From RGIG9060 sp036307825 (GTDB taxonomy: Bacteria > Spirochaetota > Spirochaetia > Treponematales > Treponemataceae), in contig JAXJWW010000102.1 of assembly GCA_036307825.1 (NCBI GenBank), forward strand, positions 1 to 51,473: a stretch of DNA of 51,473 nt, written 5' to 3'. The position numbers were made by a program, and so were the translations under genes. The notes under the pieces are model-generated. The model was not told where the DNA came from, made no database searches, and was given only the letters and a program-made list of their open reading frames with translations. Of the stretch, positions 23,220 through 31,738 are shown piece by piece; within the stretch, counting starts at the first letter, position 1; the number at the start of each line of letters is the position of its first letter.

Positions 23220-23480
23220 CTTTACGGATGTTCCCCGTTGTTCACTTTGTAAACAACGGGTCGCTCATTCCAGGGTTCACTAACGTTCATCGTCCTCGCA
23301 GATGTCCAAAAATAGCTGTCATTCCGAACTCGTTTCGGAATCTTTGTAAAAATTCTGATAGACTCTGAAACAAGTTCAGAGTGACAAGATTGATGCTAAA
23401 TCAAGTTAAGAGTGACGCTATGGTATATTCTTTTTAGACATCCGCTGTGTTCGACGCCTTCGGCACACTGCCAATCACTA
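23220..23480. repeat. Nested intergenic repeat cluster after ddh
   Basis: GC-richer than its surroundings. CCCGTTGTT (23234-23242) and AACAACGGG (23252-23260) form a 9-bp hairpin with loop CACTTTGTA. On the minus strand GAACCCTGGAA followed by GCGACC matches the lysA leader. Between GATGTCC (23301) and GACATC (~23438) sits a group of REP-like palindromes (23318-23343, 23361-23384, 23391-23415), as if inserted in an older element. 23481-23631 is AT-rich and shows only the upstream region of the gene at 23632. Confidence 0.65.
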
Positions 23481-23631
23481 ATATAAAAATAAATTAAAAA
23501 AAACATAAAATCTTAAAGCAAAAATACTCTACTTTACTGATATTCAAAAATCTTTTATACTAAAAATCTCAAAAGTATTTTCTATAAAATTAAAACAATT
23601 TTTACTTTTATTTATATAAGGGAATTTAGTT

Positions 23632-24900
23632 ATGAAAAAATTTTTGTTTGTAGTATCAATTTTAGTTTTAACTTCACTTTCAGTATTTTCTGAAGAATGG
23701 AAAATGTGTCTTGGTTCTTTCAGTGACTATAGCAAGGCAGAAAGACAAGTAAAAACTTTAACAGAAAACGGAATTGAAGTTTCAATTCAAGAATATAAAA
23801 AAAGTAGTAGCGAAATTTTATTTCGTGTTTTTACTTCAGAAACTTTGCCTAGCCGACAAGCTGCAATGTTTCAAAAAGAATTGTTGCTAAATCATCCTAT
23901 TATTAGAAAACTAAACATAAATAATATCGAAATTGTGGAATTTGAAACTTCTTTATTTTCCGGTTTAAAAGGTGAACAAATAAGCGAAATTTTTGAAGGT
24001 TATCAAACTGAATTAGAAAATGTAAAAGGTAAATTGCAATCAACTCAAACTGAATTACAAAAAACTCAAAAAGAATTGCAAACCTTAAAAAATGAATTTA
24101 ACAAAATAAAAAATTCAATTGCAAAATCTCAAATTCAACAATCACCAAAAACTCAACCTAAACCACAAGTTCCAGTTCAAACTAAACCTCAGGTACAACC
24201 AAAAGTAGAAGAACCTGTTATTCAGTTAAAAAGAAGTATTGTTATCCGTGATAGTGATACAGGAGTTCCTATTCCGAATGCAGATGTTGATATCGATAAT
24301 ACTTGGCAAATGAAATCTGACAAGGAAGGAAAACTTGATCTTCCAGATTCAATTCAAGAAGGAGAACATACAATTACTGTAAAAAAAGGTGATGAGTATG
24401 TTCAAACTGTAGAAAACTTTACAGTTGCGAAAGGTGAAATCACTACCGCACCACAAATTTCAATTCCTAAAGCTGTAGACTTTGAACGAATTAAAATTGT
24501 TCTTGACTGGGGTGAATTTCCATGGGACTTAGACGCTCATGTTGTAGACGGAACAAACCATGTTTATTTTAGTGCAAAAAAAGAAGGTAACTTAGAATTA
24601 GACAGAGATGATGTAAATAGTTACGGACCAGAAACAATCACTATTTTAGAACCATCAAAAAACAAAGTTTACAGTTATTATGTTTTTGACTGTTCAAACG
24701 CAGATAATCCAGATAGTTCAAGATTATCAACTTCACAAGCACAGGTAAAAATTTACTTTGGAAACGAATTTGTTGAATCATTTAAAATCACTCCAAATAA
24801 AAAAGGTATTACTTGGCACGTTTTTGATGTTGTAAAAGGAAACAAAATCGTTAAGAAAAACAAAATTTCTACAATAAAACCTACTGAATACCAAGATTAA
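23632..24900 (+). CDS. Periplasmic multidomain protein: SPOR-like, coiled coil, two beta-sandwich domains
   Basis: 422 residues. Signal peptide 1-20, then a SPOR-like domain at ~21-103 (WKMCLGSFSDYSKAERQVKT, then RVFTSETLPSRQAA). A coiled coil with repeated QSTQTELQKTQKELQTLK lies at ~125-160, a P/Q-rich linker at 168-195, and a carboxypeptidase-regulatory/PEGA-like domain at ~200-278 (GVPIPNADVDIDNTW). The C-terminal domain at ~284-400 has LDWGEFPWDLDAHV and LELDRDDVNSYGPETITI, resembling DUF2135/YfaP-type modules. SPOR domains bind denuded septal peptidoglycan; the rest suggests a surface or wall-associated binding protein. Paralogue follows at 24974. Confidence 0.65.
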   Translation: MKKFLFVVSILVLTSLSVFSEEWKMCLGSFSDYSKAERQVKTLTENGIEVSIQEYKKSSSEILFRVFTSETLPSRQAAMFQKELLLNHPIIRKLNINNIEIVEFETSLFSGLKGEQISEIFEGYQTELENVKGKLQSTQTELQKTQKELQTLKNEFNKIKNSIAKSQIQQSPKTQPKPQVPVQTKPQVQPKVEEPVIQLKRSIVIRDSDTGVPIPNADVDIDNTWQMKSDKEGKLDLPDSIQEGEHTITVKKGDEYVQTVENFTVAKGEITTAPQISIPKAVDFERIKIVLDWGEFPWDLDAHVVDGTNHVYFSAKKEGNLELDRDDVNSYGPETITILEPSKNKVYSYYVFDCSNADNPDSSRLSTSQAQVKIYFGNEFVESFKITPNKKGITWHVFDVVKGNKIVKKNKISTIKPTEYQD

Positions 24901-24973
24901 AATTTTTACTAAAAGTTGTATTCATTCCAAAACAATCTTATAATTTATTTTATAGAGAGTTTTGGAGAATACA

Positions 24974-26053
24974 ATGATAAAAAAAATTTTAATTTTTTAT
25001 TTGATTTTTTGGAGTACAACCTTCCATATTTTTTCAGAAGAATGGAAAATTTGTTTAGGTTCTTTTAAAGTTTATGCTAATGCAGAATCAAGAGTAGAAC
25101 TTTTAAAAGAAAAAGGAATTTCTACAAACATTCAAGAATATAAAAAAAATAATAAAGAAATTTTTTACAGAGTTTTTTACGACGAAACATTATCAACAAA
25201 AGAAGTTGCTTCTATACGTAAAACATTTTTAGAAAATCATCCAGCAATAAAAGATTTAGGAATAAATGACATTTGGTTTATCAAAATACCAAAAGAAAAT
25301 ACACCAATAATAAAACAGACTGAAGAAAATATAATCACAAAAAATATAATAGATGAAGAAAACACAAATAAAATTCCACCAACTGAAAAAAGAACTATTA
25401 TTGTACTTGATTGCGATACAGGAAATCCAATTTTTAATGCGAATGTAAATATCGATAATACTTGGAATATCAAATCAGATAAAGATGGTAAAGTTTTATT
25501 GCCTAATGAAATTAAAGATGGAGAACATAAGCTTGTTATAGAAAAAGAAAATGACTATGTTCAAACTCAACAAAATTTTACAATTACAAAAGGTGAAATA
25601 AATTCAATTTATCAAATTTCAATTCCTAAAAAAGAAAACTTTAATAGAATTAAAATTGTTCTTGATTGGGCAAAAAAACCTAACGACTTGGATGCACATA
25701 TCTTAGATGAGAATCATCATGTTTTTTATACAACAATGAACCACGGAAATTTAGAACTAGACAGAGATGATGTTTCAAGTTATGGACCAGAAACAGTAAC
25801 AATAAAACATCCCGATCCAAAATCAGTTTATAAATATTATGTTTTTGATTACACAGATGAAGAAAATTTATATAGCACAAATTTATCTTACTCAGAAGCT
25901 CAAGTAAAAGTTTATTTTGATAACGAATTTAAATCTTCTTTTCAAATTAAACCAAATCAAGAAGGAATCTCTTGGTATGTTTTTGACATAGTAAACGGAT
26001 ATGAAATAGTCACAAAAGATATTGTTTCCTCAAAGAAACCTAGCGAATATTAA
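24974..26053 (+). CDS. Paralogue of the SPOR-like multidomain protein, without the coiled coil
   Basis: 359 residues from the ATG at 24974 (GGAG 6 nt upstream lies inside an in-frame TTG-start extension that I reject). Signal peptide ending near FHIFSEEW, SPOR-like domain with WKICLGSFKVYANAESRVEL, then directly PEGA-like (GNPIFNANVNIDNTWNIK) and the C-terminal DUF2135-like domain (LDWAKKPNDLDAHI, LELDRDDVSSYGPETVTI). The coiled coil and P/Q linker of its neighbour are missing. An old tandem duplication is likely. It follows 73 nt behind. Confidence 0.65.
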   Translation: MIKKILIFYLIFWSTTFHIFSEEWKICLGSFKVYANAESRVELLKEKGISTNIQEYKKNNKEIFYRVFYDETLSTKEVASIRKTFLENHPAIKDLGINDIWFIKIPKENTPIIKQTEENIITKNIIDEENTNKIPPTEKRTIIVLDCDTGNPIFNANVNIDNTWNIKSDKDGKVLLPNEIKDGEHKLVIEKENDYVQTQQNFTITKGEINSIYQISIPKKENFNRIKIVLDWAKKPNDLDAHILDENHHVFYTTMNHGNLELDRDDVSSYGPETVTIKHPDPKSVYKYYVFDYTDEENLYSTNLSYSEAQVKVYFDNEFKSSFQIKPNQEGISWYVFDIVNGYEIVTKDIVSSKKPSEY

Positions 26054-26078
26054 TTTTCAAAATTATCTTGAAAATAAT

Positions 26079-26831
26079 TTAGTAGCACTGTAAAACTGTA
26101 AGTGCTACATCGCTAAAAATTCTTCCTGAATAAATTTCTTCAACTACGAATTTTACAAAATTTACTTCTTTTTCTAAATTGAAAACTTGAATTGAAGAAT
26201 CATCTTTTAATTCAAATGTTCCGATTAAATTTTCGTTTTGGTCGTAGGCTTTTAAAGTTTTTACTCTATTGTAATTTTGAAAATTATCTGGATTATTTAT
26301 ATCTACAAAACCATTTACGATTCTAAAACTTGAAAAATTAGAATTTGCTTCTATTATAATATGTTCGTTTATTCCGCCAGTTTGGGATTCAGAAATCCAA
26401 GGATTTAAATTGAATTGTGATAAATTGAAAGCTTCAAAATTATTAAAAAAATCTTTTTGTTCAGTTGAAGCTTCGTAAATTGCAGGTTTTACTTTTTTTT
26501 GCCAATATTCACTCCACTTTCCATCTTTTACCAAAATAAATTGTTTTTCTTGATTTTGCAAAATGAAATAAATATCACTTTCAAAATAAATGTATTCATA
26601 ATTTCCGATGCTCCAAAATGGAATCCCGTATTTTTCGTAATGTAAAATATTTGTTGGAATTGAGTTTGAACTATCGCTTGAAACTTCACTATCAAGTATT
26701 CGTGCTGTCATTTTTGAAAAATCATCAGAAAATTCATATCCGTAAAAACCATCCGCAGAGGAATATTTTTGTTGCGCAAAAACAGAACAAATTTGAACTA
26801 AAATAAATAAAGCAAAAAATAATTTTTTCAT
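26079..26831 (-). CDS. Secreted protein with an NADase-type glycan-binding (galactose-binding-like) domain
   Basis: 250 residues from the ATG at 26831 (AAAGGA upstream and a regular signal peptide MKKLFFALFILVQICSVFAQ; longer in-frame starts are rejected). The C-terminal ~120 residues read HIIIEANSNFSSFRIVNGFV, NYNRVKTLKAYDQNENLIGT and VKFVVEEIYSGRIFSDVALT, the pattern of the galactose-binding-like 'NADase-type glycan-binding' domain found in surface proteins of gut anaerobes. The middle region is unassigned. Convergent with the gene at 24974. Confidence 0.6.
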   Translation of the reverse strand: MKKLFFALFILVQICSVFAQQKYSSADGFYGYEFSDDFSKMTARILDSEVSSDSSNSIPTNILHYEKYGIPFWSIGNYEYIYFESDIYFILQNQEKQFILVKDGKWSEYWQKKVKPAIYEASTEQKDFFNNFEAFNLSQFNLNPWISESQTGGINEHIIIEANSNFSSFRIVNGFVDINNPDNFQNYNRVKTLKAYDQNENLIGTFELKDDSSIQVFNLEKEVNFVKFVVEEIYSGRIFSDVALTVLQCY

Positions 26832-26946
26832 TGGATATTCCTTTCTGTCTGAAAATTGATGAGTTGATTTTAGCATAAAATTGCAAAAATGCAATAATGT
26901 TATAAGAACTTGAATTTTGATTTTATAAAGATTGATTTTTCACCCC

Positions 26947-27014
26947 TTGACACCACTTCACTTCTTATATAAACTATCTTTAGTAATACTAAATAGAACC
27001 ACTAAAGATAGTTT
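26947..27014 (+). promoter_or_regulatory. lysA promoter, shared 25-nt element and long inverted repeat
   Basis: TTGACA (26947-26952), 17-bp spacer, weak -10 TAAACT (26970-26975). The element at 26981-27005 reads TAGTAATACT, three As, then TAGAACCACTAA. The arms AAACTATCTTTAGT (26971-26984) and ACTAAAGATAGTTT (27001-27014) are a perfect 14-bp inverted repeat around a 16-nt loop. This could be an operator at the start site or an RNA hairpin. Confidence 0.65.
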
Positions 27015-27150
27015 GCGTTAGGGATTGTAAGGGCAGCGAAGCTGTTGCGTAGCAATGAGCCGCGGTAGACGGCGAACCCTGGAAAGCCCGACCACAAAGC
27101 GATGAGTGAGCGTAGTCGAACTCGGAGATTTGTGGAAACGCCCAGAAAAT
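27015..27150 (+). promoter_or_regulatory. GC-rich structured segment in the lysA leader
   Basis: This stretch is far richer in G+C than its surroundings. It contains short stems: CAGC/GCTG, TTGC/GCAA, GCCG/CGGC, CCACAAA/TTTGTGG, and an outer GCGTT/AACGC. It carries GAACCCTGGAA followed by GCCCGACC, which is partly matched in the repeat cluster after ddh. It is either a structured leader RNA or a copy of a dispersed repeat; repeat origin seems more likely. Confidence 0.5.
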
Positions 27151-27162
27151 TAGGAGATATTT

Positions 27163-28431
27163 ATGACATCATTTATACAAAATTCAAATTTTTTTGAAGG
27201 TAACAATCCAGAAGAAATTGCTGGTGTTTATGGCACACCAGTTTATGTTTATAACGAAAAAATCTTGCGAGACAGAATGGCAAAAGTTGCAAAGGTAATT
27301 ACAAAATATCCATACACAGCAAACTATTCTGTAAAGGCAAACACAAATATTCATATTTTGAAATTAGCATTGGAAGAAGGATTAAACTGCGATGCTATGA
27401 GTGTTGGTGAAATCACCCTTTTAATGAAAGCAGGATTTCCAGTTGAAAGAATTTTCTTTGTTCCAAACAATGTTGCACCTTACGAATTAGCATTCGCTCT
27501 TGAAAATGGAGTTATGACAAGTTTAGATTCATTAAGTCAACTTGAACTTTTTGGTGAAGTATGTAACCAGATGGAAATTGCTCCAGAAAAAAGAAAATGT
27601 GCAGTTCGTATCAATCCAGGAGTTGGTGCTGGACATTGTGAAAAAGTAGTTACTGGTGGAAAAAAGACAAAATTCGGTATTGCAGAATATTCAATTCCAC
27701 AGATTTTTGAAATCGCAGAAAAATACCAAATCACTATTGCTGGAATTAATCAACACATCGGTTCTCTTTTTATGGATCCACAACCATACTTAGATGCCGT
27801 TACAAATCTTTTAAGAATTGCTCATCAATTCAAAAATCTTGAATTTATTGATTTTGGTGGAGGTTACGGAATCCCATATCACAAACTTGATAACGAAAAT
27901 CCATTTCCAATGGAAGATTTTAAATCTCGCCTTGAACCAATTTTGGATGAATTTGTTACTTCCTACGGGAAAGCTCCTCTTTTCAAAAGTGAACCAGGAC
28001 GATATTGTGTTGCAGAAGGAAGTGTTATTTTAGGAAGAGTTCATGCAACAAAAGAAAATTCTGGAATCCAATTTGCAGGAACTGATGTAGGAATGAATGT
28101 ACTTGTTCGTCCTAGTATGTACGATTCTCACCACGACATCGAAGTTATTCGTGATGGAGAAGTTGTTTCTCGAGATTCAGAAAACTTAATGGAACAAACT
28201 GTTACAGGAAACATTTGCGAATCAGGAGATATTCTTGCAAAAAATCGTCTTCTTCCAAAAATTGAAGAAGGAGATTTAATTTGCGTGTTAGACACTGGTG
28301 CTTACGGATACAGTATGTGTTCTTCGTATAATAGTCGCCCTCGTCCAGCAGAAGTTATGATTTGTGCCGATGGTAGCGTAAAACAAATTCGTCGCAAAGA
28401 AACTATTGATGACTTAATGATGATGTTTTAG
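27163..28431 (+). CDS. lysA: Diaminopimelate decarboxylase
   Basis: 422 residues. A fold-type III PLP enzyme: Lys58 in ANYSVKANTN binds PLP, with HIGSLFMDPQPY, FIDFGGGYGIPYH, and FKSEPGRYCVAEGS following in order. Near the C-terminus CVLDTGAYGYSMCSSYNSRP closes the active site. It converts meso-DAP to L-lysine, the last lysine step, using the product of Ddh. AGGAG ribosome-binding site. Its leader carries the element shared with ddh. Confidence 0.93.
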   Translation: MTSFIQNSNFFEGNNPEEIAGVYGTPVYVYNEKILRDRMAKVAKVITKYPYTANYSVKANTNIHILKLALEEGLNCDAMSVGEITLLMKAGFPVERIFFVPNNVAPYELAFALENGVMTSLDSLSQLELFGEVCNQMEIAPEKRKCAVRINPGVGAGHCEKVVTGGKKTKFGIAEYSIPQIFEIAEKYQITIAGINQHIGSLFMDPQPYLDAVTNLLRIAHQFKNLEFIDFGGGYGIPYHKLDNENPFPMEDFKSRLEPILDEFVTSYGKAPLFKSEPGRYCVAEGSVILGRVHATKENSGIQFAGTDVGMNVLVRPSMYDSHHDIEVIRDGEVVSRDSENLMEQTVTGNICESGDILAKNRLLPKIEEGDLICVLDTGAYGYSMCSSYNSRPRPAEVMICADGSVKQIRRKETIDDLMMMF

Positions 28432-28480
28432 TTTTACTAAAAATTTTCAAAATTCAATAAAAAAACTGTAAAAATTTAAT

Positions 28481-28536
28481 ATGCTATGTTATAATTTTTT
28501 TTAGAAAACTTTTTATAAAGGATTGTAACATAGCAT
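28481..28536. promoter_or_regulatory. Inverted repeat spanning the -10 box and the start codon of the lipoprotein at 28535
   Basis: ATGCTATGTTATAAT (28481-28495) and ATTGTAACATAGCAT (28522-28536) are complementary over 15 positions except one G-T pair. The left arm contains TATAAT, the right arm the first bases of the ATG, and the loop the AAAGG ribosome-binding site. It could be a repressor site or, in a read-through transcript from lysA, a hairpin hiding the start. Confidence 0.55.
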
Positions 28537-29266
28537 GAAAAAATTTATAACTTTTCTTTTTCTTATCCTATCTTTTTCTTTTTTGGGGTGCGACTTTATT
28601 TTAGATTCTATAAAAAATGATCCTTTTATTAATGATTATTATGATGAAGACGAAGAAGAACAAGAAGAACAAATTGATATTGATGTAAATTTTACAGTTC
28701 AAGCTTTTAGTGAAGAAAGTGTTGTTTTACAATGGTCTACAGATTTATCAAATGTAAGATATAATATTTATGTTAAAGACAGTTTGGGATACATTGATTG
28801 CGTAGAAGAAAATTACGGCAAAAAAAATTATTTTGCAGTTGGCGACAATAAATCTGCTTATGCTATTGGAATCCTTTTAGACGAACAAGAAATTTATACA
28901 ACAAACTTTATTTATCCAGAACTTGAAAATGAAAAAGGCTTTCCTGTTTACGCAGAAATTTCTGACGATGGTTATTTAGGTGTTGAATGTTTGTATCCAA
29001 GTAATGTAGATAAGTTTTCTTTGAAAGGTGAAAAAGAAAATGGAGAAACATATCATACAAAAAAATATTCAGCAGAAGAATTAAATCACTATTTGCTTCC
29101 AATTCGATATGAAGAAAATAGTCGTAACAATTATTTTACTTTAGTATTTACTATTGGCGAAACTGAATATATTTCTGCAAAATATTATTTTGATTATGCT
29201 CATCACGAAGAAGCATTAAAATTAACTGAAGATGAATTTTTAACTTTCTATCCTAGTTTATATTAA
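28535..29266 (+). CDS. Lipoprotein with a fibronectin-like strand region
   Basis: 243 residues. Signal MKKFITFLFLILSFSFLGC with lipobox FLGC (Cys19). A very acidic stretch DEDEEEQEEQIDID lies at ~38-51, probably an extended spacer. From ~52 VNFTVQAFSEESVVLQWSTD and VRYNIYVKDS have the shape of a fibronectin type III strand pattern. The rest is unassigned. Four nt separate it from ttcA, so the two may be co-translated. I do not recognise a function. Confidence 0.6.
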   Translation: MKKFITFLFLILSFSFLGCDFILDSIKNDPFINDYYDEDEEEQEEQIDIDVNFTVQAFSEESVVLQWSTDLSNVRYNIYVKDSLGYIDCVEENYGKKNYFAVGDNKSAYAIGILLDEQEIYTTNFIYPELENEKGFPVYAEISDDGYLGVECLYPSNVDKFSLKGEKENGETYHTKKYSAEELNHYLLPIRYEENSRNNYFTLVFTIGETEYISAKYYFDYAHHEEALKLTEDEFLTFYPSLY

Positions 29267-29269
29267 TTT

Positions 29270-29980
29270 ATGAAGCTGCAAAAACTTTATAGTTATACAC
29301 GACAAGCAATCAATGATTTTAACTTGATTCAAGATGGGGATAAAATTGCAATCGGAGTTTCTGGTGGAAAAGATTCTCTTACTTTGCTTTATGCTTTAAG
29401 TGGATTGCAAAAATTTATTTCTGAAAAAATTGAACTTGTTGCAATTACTGTTGATTTAGGATTTGGAAATTTTGAAATTGAAAGCGTAAAAGAACTTTGT
29501 CAAAATCTTGGAATTGAATATCATGTTGCAAAAACACAAATTGCAGATATTTTAAAAGCAAAAATTAAAGAAGGAAGTTTTTGTTCCCTTTGTGCAAAAA
29601 TGCGAAAAGGTGCTTTGAATAATTTTGCAAAAGAATTAGGCTGTAACAAAATTGCCTACGCTCATCACAAAGATGATTTTATCGAAACAATGTTACTTTC
29701 ACTTTTTTATGAAGGGCAATTTTTTTCTTTTCCGCCGATAAAATATTTTAAAGATGTTGATATAACTGTAATTCGCCCCATGATTTATATTCCAGAAAAA
29801 GATATAATTGGATTTCAAAATAAAATGAAATTTGATTCTGTAAAAAATCCATGTCCTTTTGACAAAAATACAAAACGAGAATCAGTAAAAAAACTTTTAC
29901 ATCAAATTCAAAAAGAAAATCCAAATGTAAAAGAAAAAATGTTCAATGCAATTTTAAAAGGGAAGATTTATCAGTGGTGA
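29270..29980 (+). CDS. ttcA: tRNA 2-thiocytidine biosynthesis protein TtcA-like
   Basis: 236 residues. The PP-loop SGGKDS at 31-36 adenylates the target cytidine. CSLC at 105-108 and a later Cys in KNPCPF could hold the iron-sulfur cluster used in TtcA-type thiolation. IAYAHHKDDFIETMLLSLFY is characteristic of the TtcA/TilS side of the family. TtcA makes s2C32 in tRNA. Somewhat shorter than E. coli TtcA (~310), so another TtcA-like subfamily member is possible. Confidence 0.75.
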   Translation: MKLQKLYSYTRQAINDFNLIQDGDKIAIGVSGGKDSLTLLYALSGLQKFISEKIELVAITVDLGFGNFEIESVKELCQNLGIEYHVAKTQIADILKAKIKEGSFCSLCAKMRKGALNNFAKELGCNKIAYAHHKDDFIETMLLSLFYEGQFFSFPPIKYFKDVDITVIRPMIYIPEKDIIGFQNKMKFDSVKNPCPFDKNTKRESVKKLLHQIQKENPNVKEKMFNAILKGKIYQW

Positions 29981-29988
29981 TTTATTAA

Positions 29989-30017
29989 TTGTAATTAAAA
30001 TTTTGTTATGATATAAT
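29989..30017 (+). promoter_or_regulatory. Promoter of the diguanylate cyclase gene
   Basis: -35 TTGTAA (29989-29994), 17-bp spacer, -10 TATAAT (30012-30017), 10 nt before the ATG at 30028. The leader would be about 4 nt with no ribosome-binding site. Confidence 0.55.
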
Positions 30018-30027
30018 TTTTTGTGTT

Positions 30028-31113
30028 ATGAAAAATAAAGAAATTTCTGCAAAAAAATATATTTCACAAAAAATATATATTGTTAATTCCGTTCTGATTT
30101 TATGTCATATCGGATTTTCATTTATTTTTAGTTATTTTAAAGTTAATATACTTTTTTATGTAAACTTAGTAAATATTACATTATGCTTGTTGGCTTTTAT
30201 TTGTCTTAAACAACACAAAATAAAACAATATGCACTTATCGCATTTATTGAATTATATATTTTTATGATAGCCTCTCTTTTTTTTCTTGGCTGGGAAATG
30301 GGTTTTCAATATTATTGTATTTCATTCACCGTTACAATATTTTTCTGTGATTTCTATTTAAACAAAATGGAACGAGTAAGTAAAAATTCTATTGCGGTGG
30401 GAATATTTAATATGTTGCTCTACGTCGGATTTAGACTTTGGACTTATCATCATGCACCAATTTATGTAATTGAAAATACTGTAATTGTACGAGGTATATT
30501 TTTAATTAATACCATATTAACATTCTTTTTTGTCTCTTTATACATGGTAATTTATGCAACAACAGTATGTAAACTTGAAAAAGAATTGCGTTATGTGGCA
30601 GAAAATGATTCGCTAACAGGACTTTTTAATCGTAGAAAAATGATGGAAATTCTTGAAGAAATAATTAATTCAGAGAATGATAAAAATCTTGTTGTTGCTA
30701 TGATTGATGTTGATTATTTTAAAAAAGTAAATGATACCTATGGTCATGATGCAGGAGATAAAGTTTTGATAAAAATTGCAGAAGTCCTTAAAAATCATAA
30801 TTTTGAAAATTCAAAAGTTTCTGTTTGTCGTTGGGGCGGAGAAGAATTTTTAATTTTAAATGAATACGATTGTTCTAAAGATAATATTATTCAAGTTTTT
30901 GAAAATCTTAGAAAAACAGTTGAAAATTGTAACATTGAATATGATAATAAAAAAATTAAAATTACTATTACTGCAGGAATTTCATTTTATCAAAAAGAAA
31001 CCTCACTTAATTTAATATTAAAAAAAGCAGATTTACTTCTATACAAAGGAAAAGAAACAGGTAGAAATCAAGTTATATATGAAGGAAGTGATTTAGATTC
31101 TTGTACTAAGTAA
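30028..31113 (+). CDS. Membrane diguanylate cyclase (GGDEF domain)
   Basis: 361 residues. The N-terminal ~185 contain about six membrane helices. The C-terminal GGDEF domain begins ENDSLTGLFNRRKMMEILEE; DVDYFKKVNDTYGHDAGDK binds GTP and metal; the active-site loop reads RWGGEEF. The GGEEF form is catalytically competent in known enzymes. No RxxD inhibitory site is seen before the GGEEF, so product inhibition may be absent. It makes cyclic di-GMP. Confidence 0.85.
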   Translation: MKNKEISAKKYISQKIYIVNSVLILCHIGFSFIFSYFKVNILFYVNLVNITLCLLAFICLKQHKIKQYALIAFIELYIFMIASLFFLGWEMGFQYYCISFTVTIFFCDFYLNKMERVSKNSIAVGIFNMLLYVGFRLWTYHHAPIYVIENTVIVRGIFLINTILTFFFVSLYMVIYATTVCKLEKELRYVAENDSLTGLFNRRKMMEILEEIINSENDKNLVVAMIDVDYFKKVNDTYGHDAGDKVLIKIAEVLKNHNFENSKVSVCRWGGEEFLILNEYDCSKDNIIQVFENLRKTVENCNIEYDNKKIKITITAGISFYQKETSLNLILKKADLLLYKGKETGRNQVIYEGSDLDSCTK

Positions 31114-31200
31114 AAGGCAATTTAGTATAAAAATTTTTAACTTTACAGATTATAGAATCAAATTTTTTTGAAATTAAATTTATTATAGGAAAGATGTTTT

Positions 31201-31683
31201 ATGACACAACAAATTTTTTTTGACAACAATACTTTTTTTAATCCATTCGGTTTAATTTTTATGATCTTAATAATGATTCCGAATATTATTTATGCTATAA
31301 AGTGCAAAGAAAATTTTGCAAAACTACCACAAAATAAGTTTTGGAAAGTCATAGAAACTTTTGAGCAAATCGGCCGTTACGGATGTTTTGCTTGTATGAT
31401 TTTTAATATTCCAGGAACTTATTTTGGTTTTAAGTCTGATTTAAGTTTTGTAATTTATCTTATTGTAAATTTTATTCTTGTTTTTGCATATTGCGTTATT
31501 TGGATTTTTTGTTTTAAAAAAAATAATTTATTCAAAGCAATTTCTCTATCTGTACTTCCCTCAGTTATATTTTTATTTAGTGGAATTTTAACTCGTTCGT
31601 TTTTGTTGATATTCTGTTCATCAATTTTTGCACCTTGTCATATATTAATTTCTGTAAAGAATTCAAATTTATACAATGAATAA
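31201..31683 (+). CDS. Small polytopic membrane protein, unknown
   Basis: 160 residues with four hydrophobic segments (~16-31, ~57-78, ~80-105, ~116-150). AGGAAAG ribosome-binding site ~8 nt before the ATG. Contains CKENFAKLPQNKFWKVIETF between helices 1 and 2. No family recognised. It lies alone between the cyclase and transporter genes. Confidence 0.6.
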   Translation: MTQQIFFDNNTFFNPFGLIFMILIMIPNIIYAIKCKENFAKLPQNKFWKVIETFEQIGRYGCFACMIFNIPGTYFGFKSDLSFVIYLIVNFILVFAYCVIWIFCFKKNNLFKAISLSVLPSVIFLFSGILTRSFLLIFCSSIFAPCHILISVKNSNLYNE

Positions 31684-31738
31684 TAAAATATTCTAATAAT
31701 TGACTTTATAAATTCCTTATGTTAATTTTGTGTACAAG

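Noticed and set aside
23233..23260. Intrinsic terminator of ddh
   Set aside because: Good stem but no T-run, and the loop matches another intergenic repeat; a terminator role cannot be claimed.
27015..27150. Lysine riboswitch or T-box before lysA
   Set aside because: The conserved cores of these RNAs are not present, and the segment resembles a repeat found after ddh.
27015..27150. tRNA or rRNA fragment in the GC-rich stretch
   Set aside because: No T-loop, anticodon arm or rRNA motif is seen.
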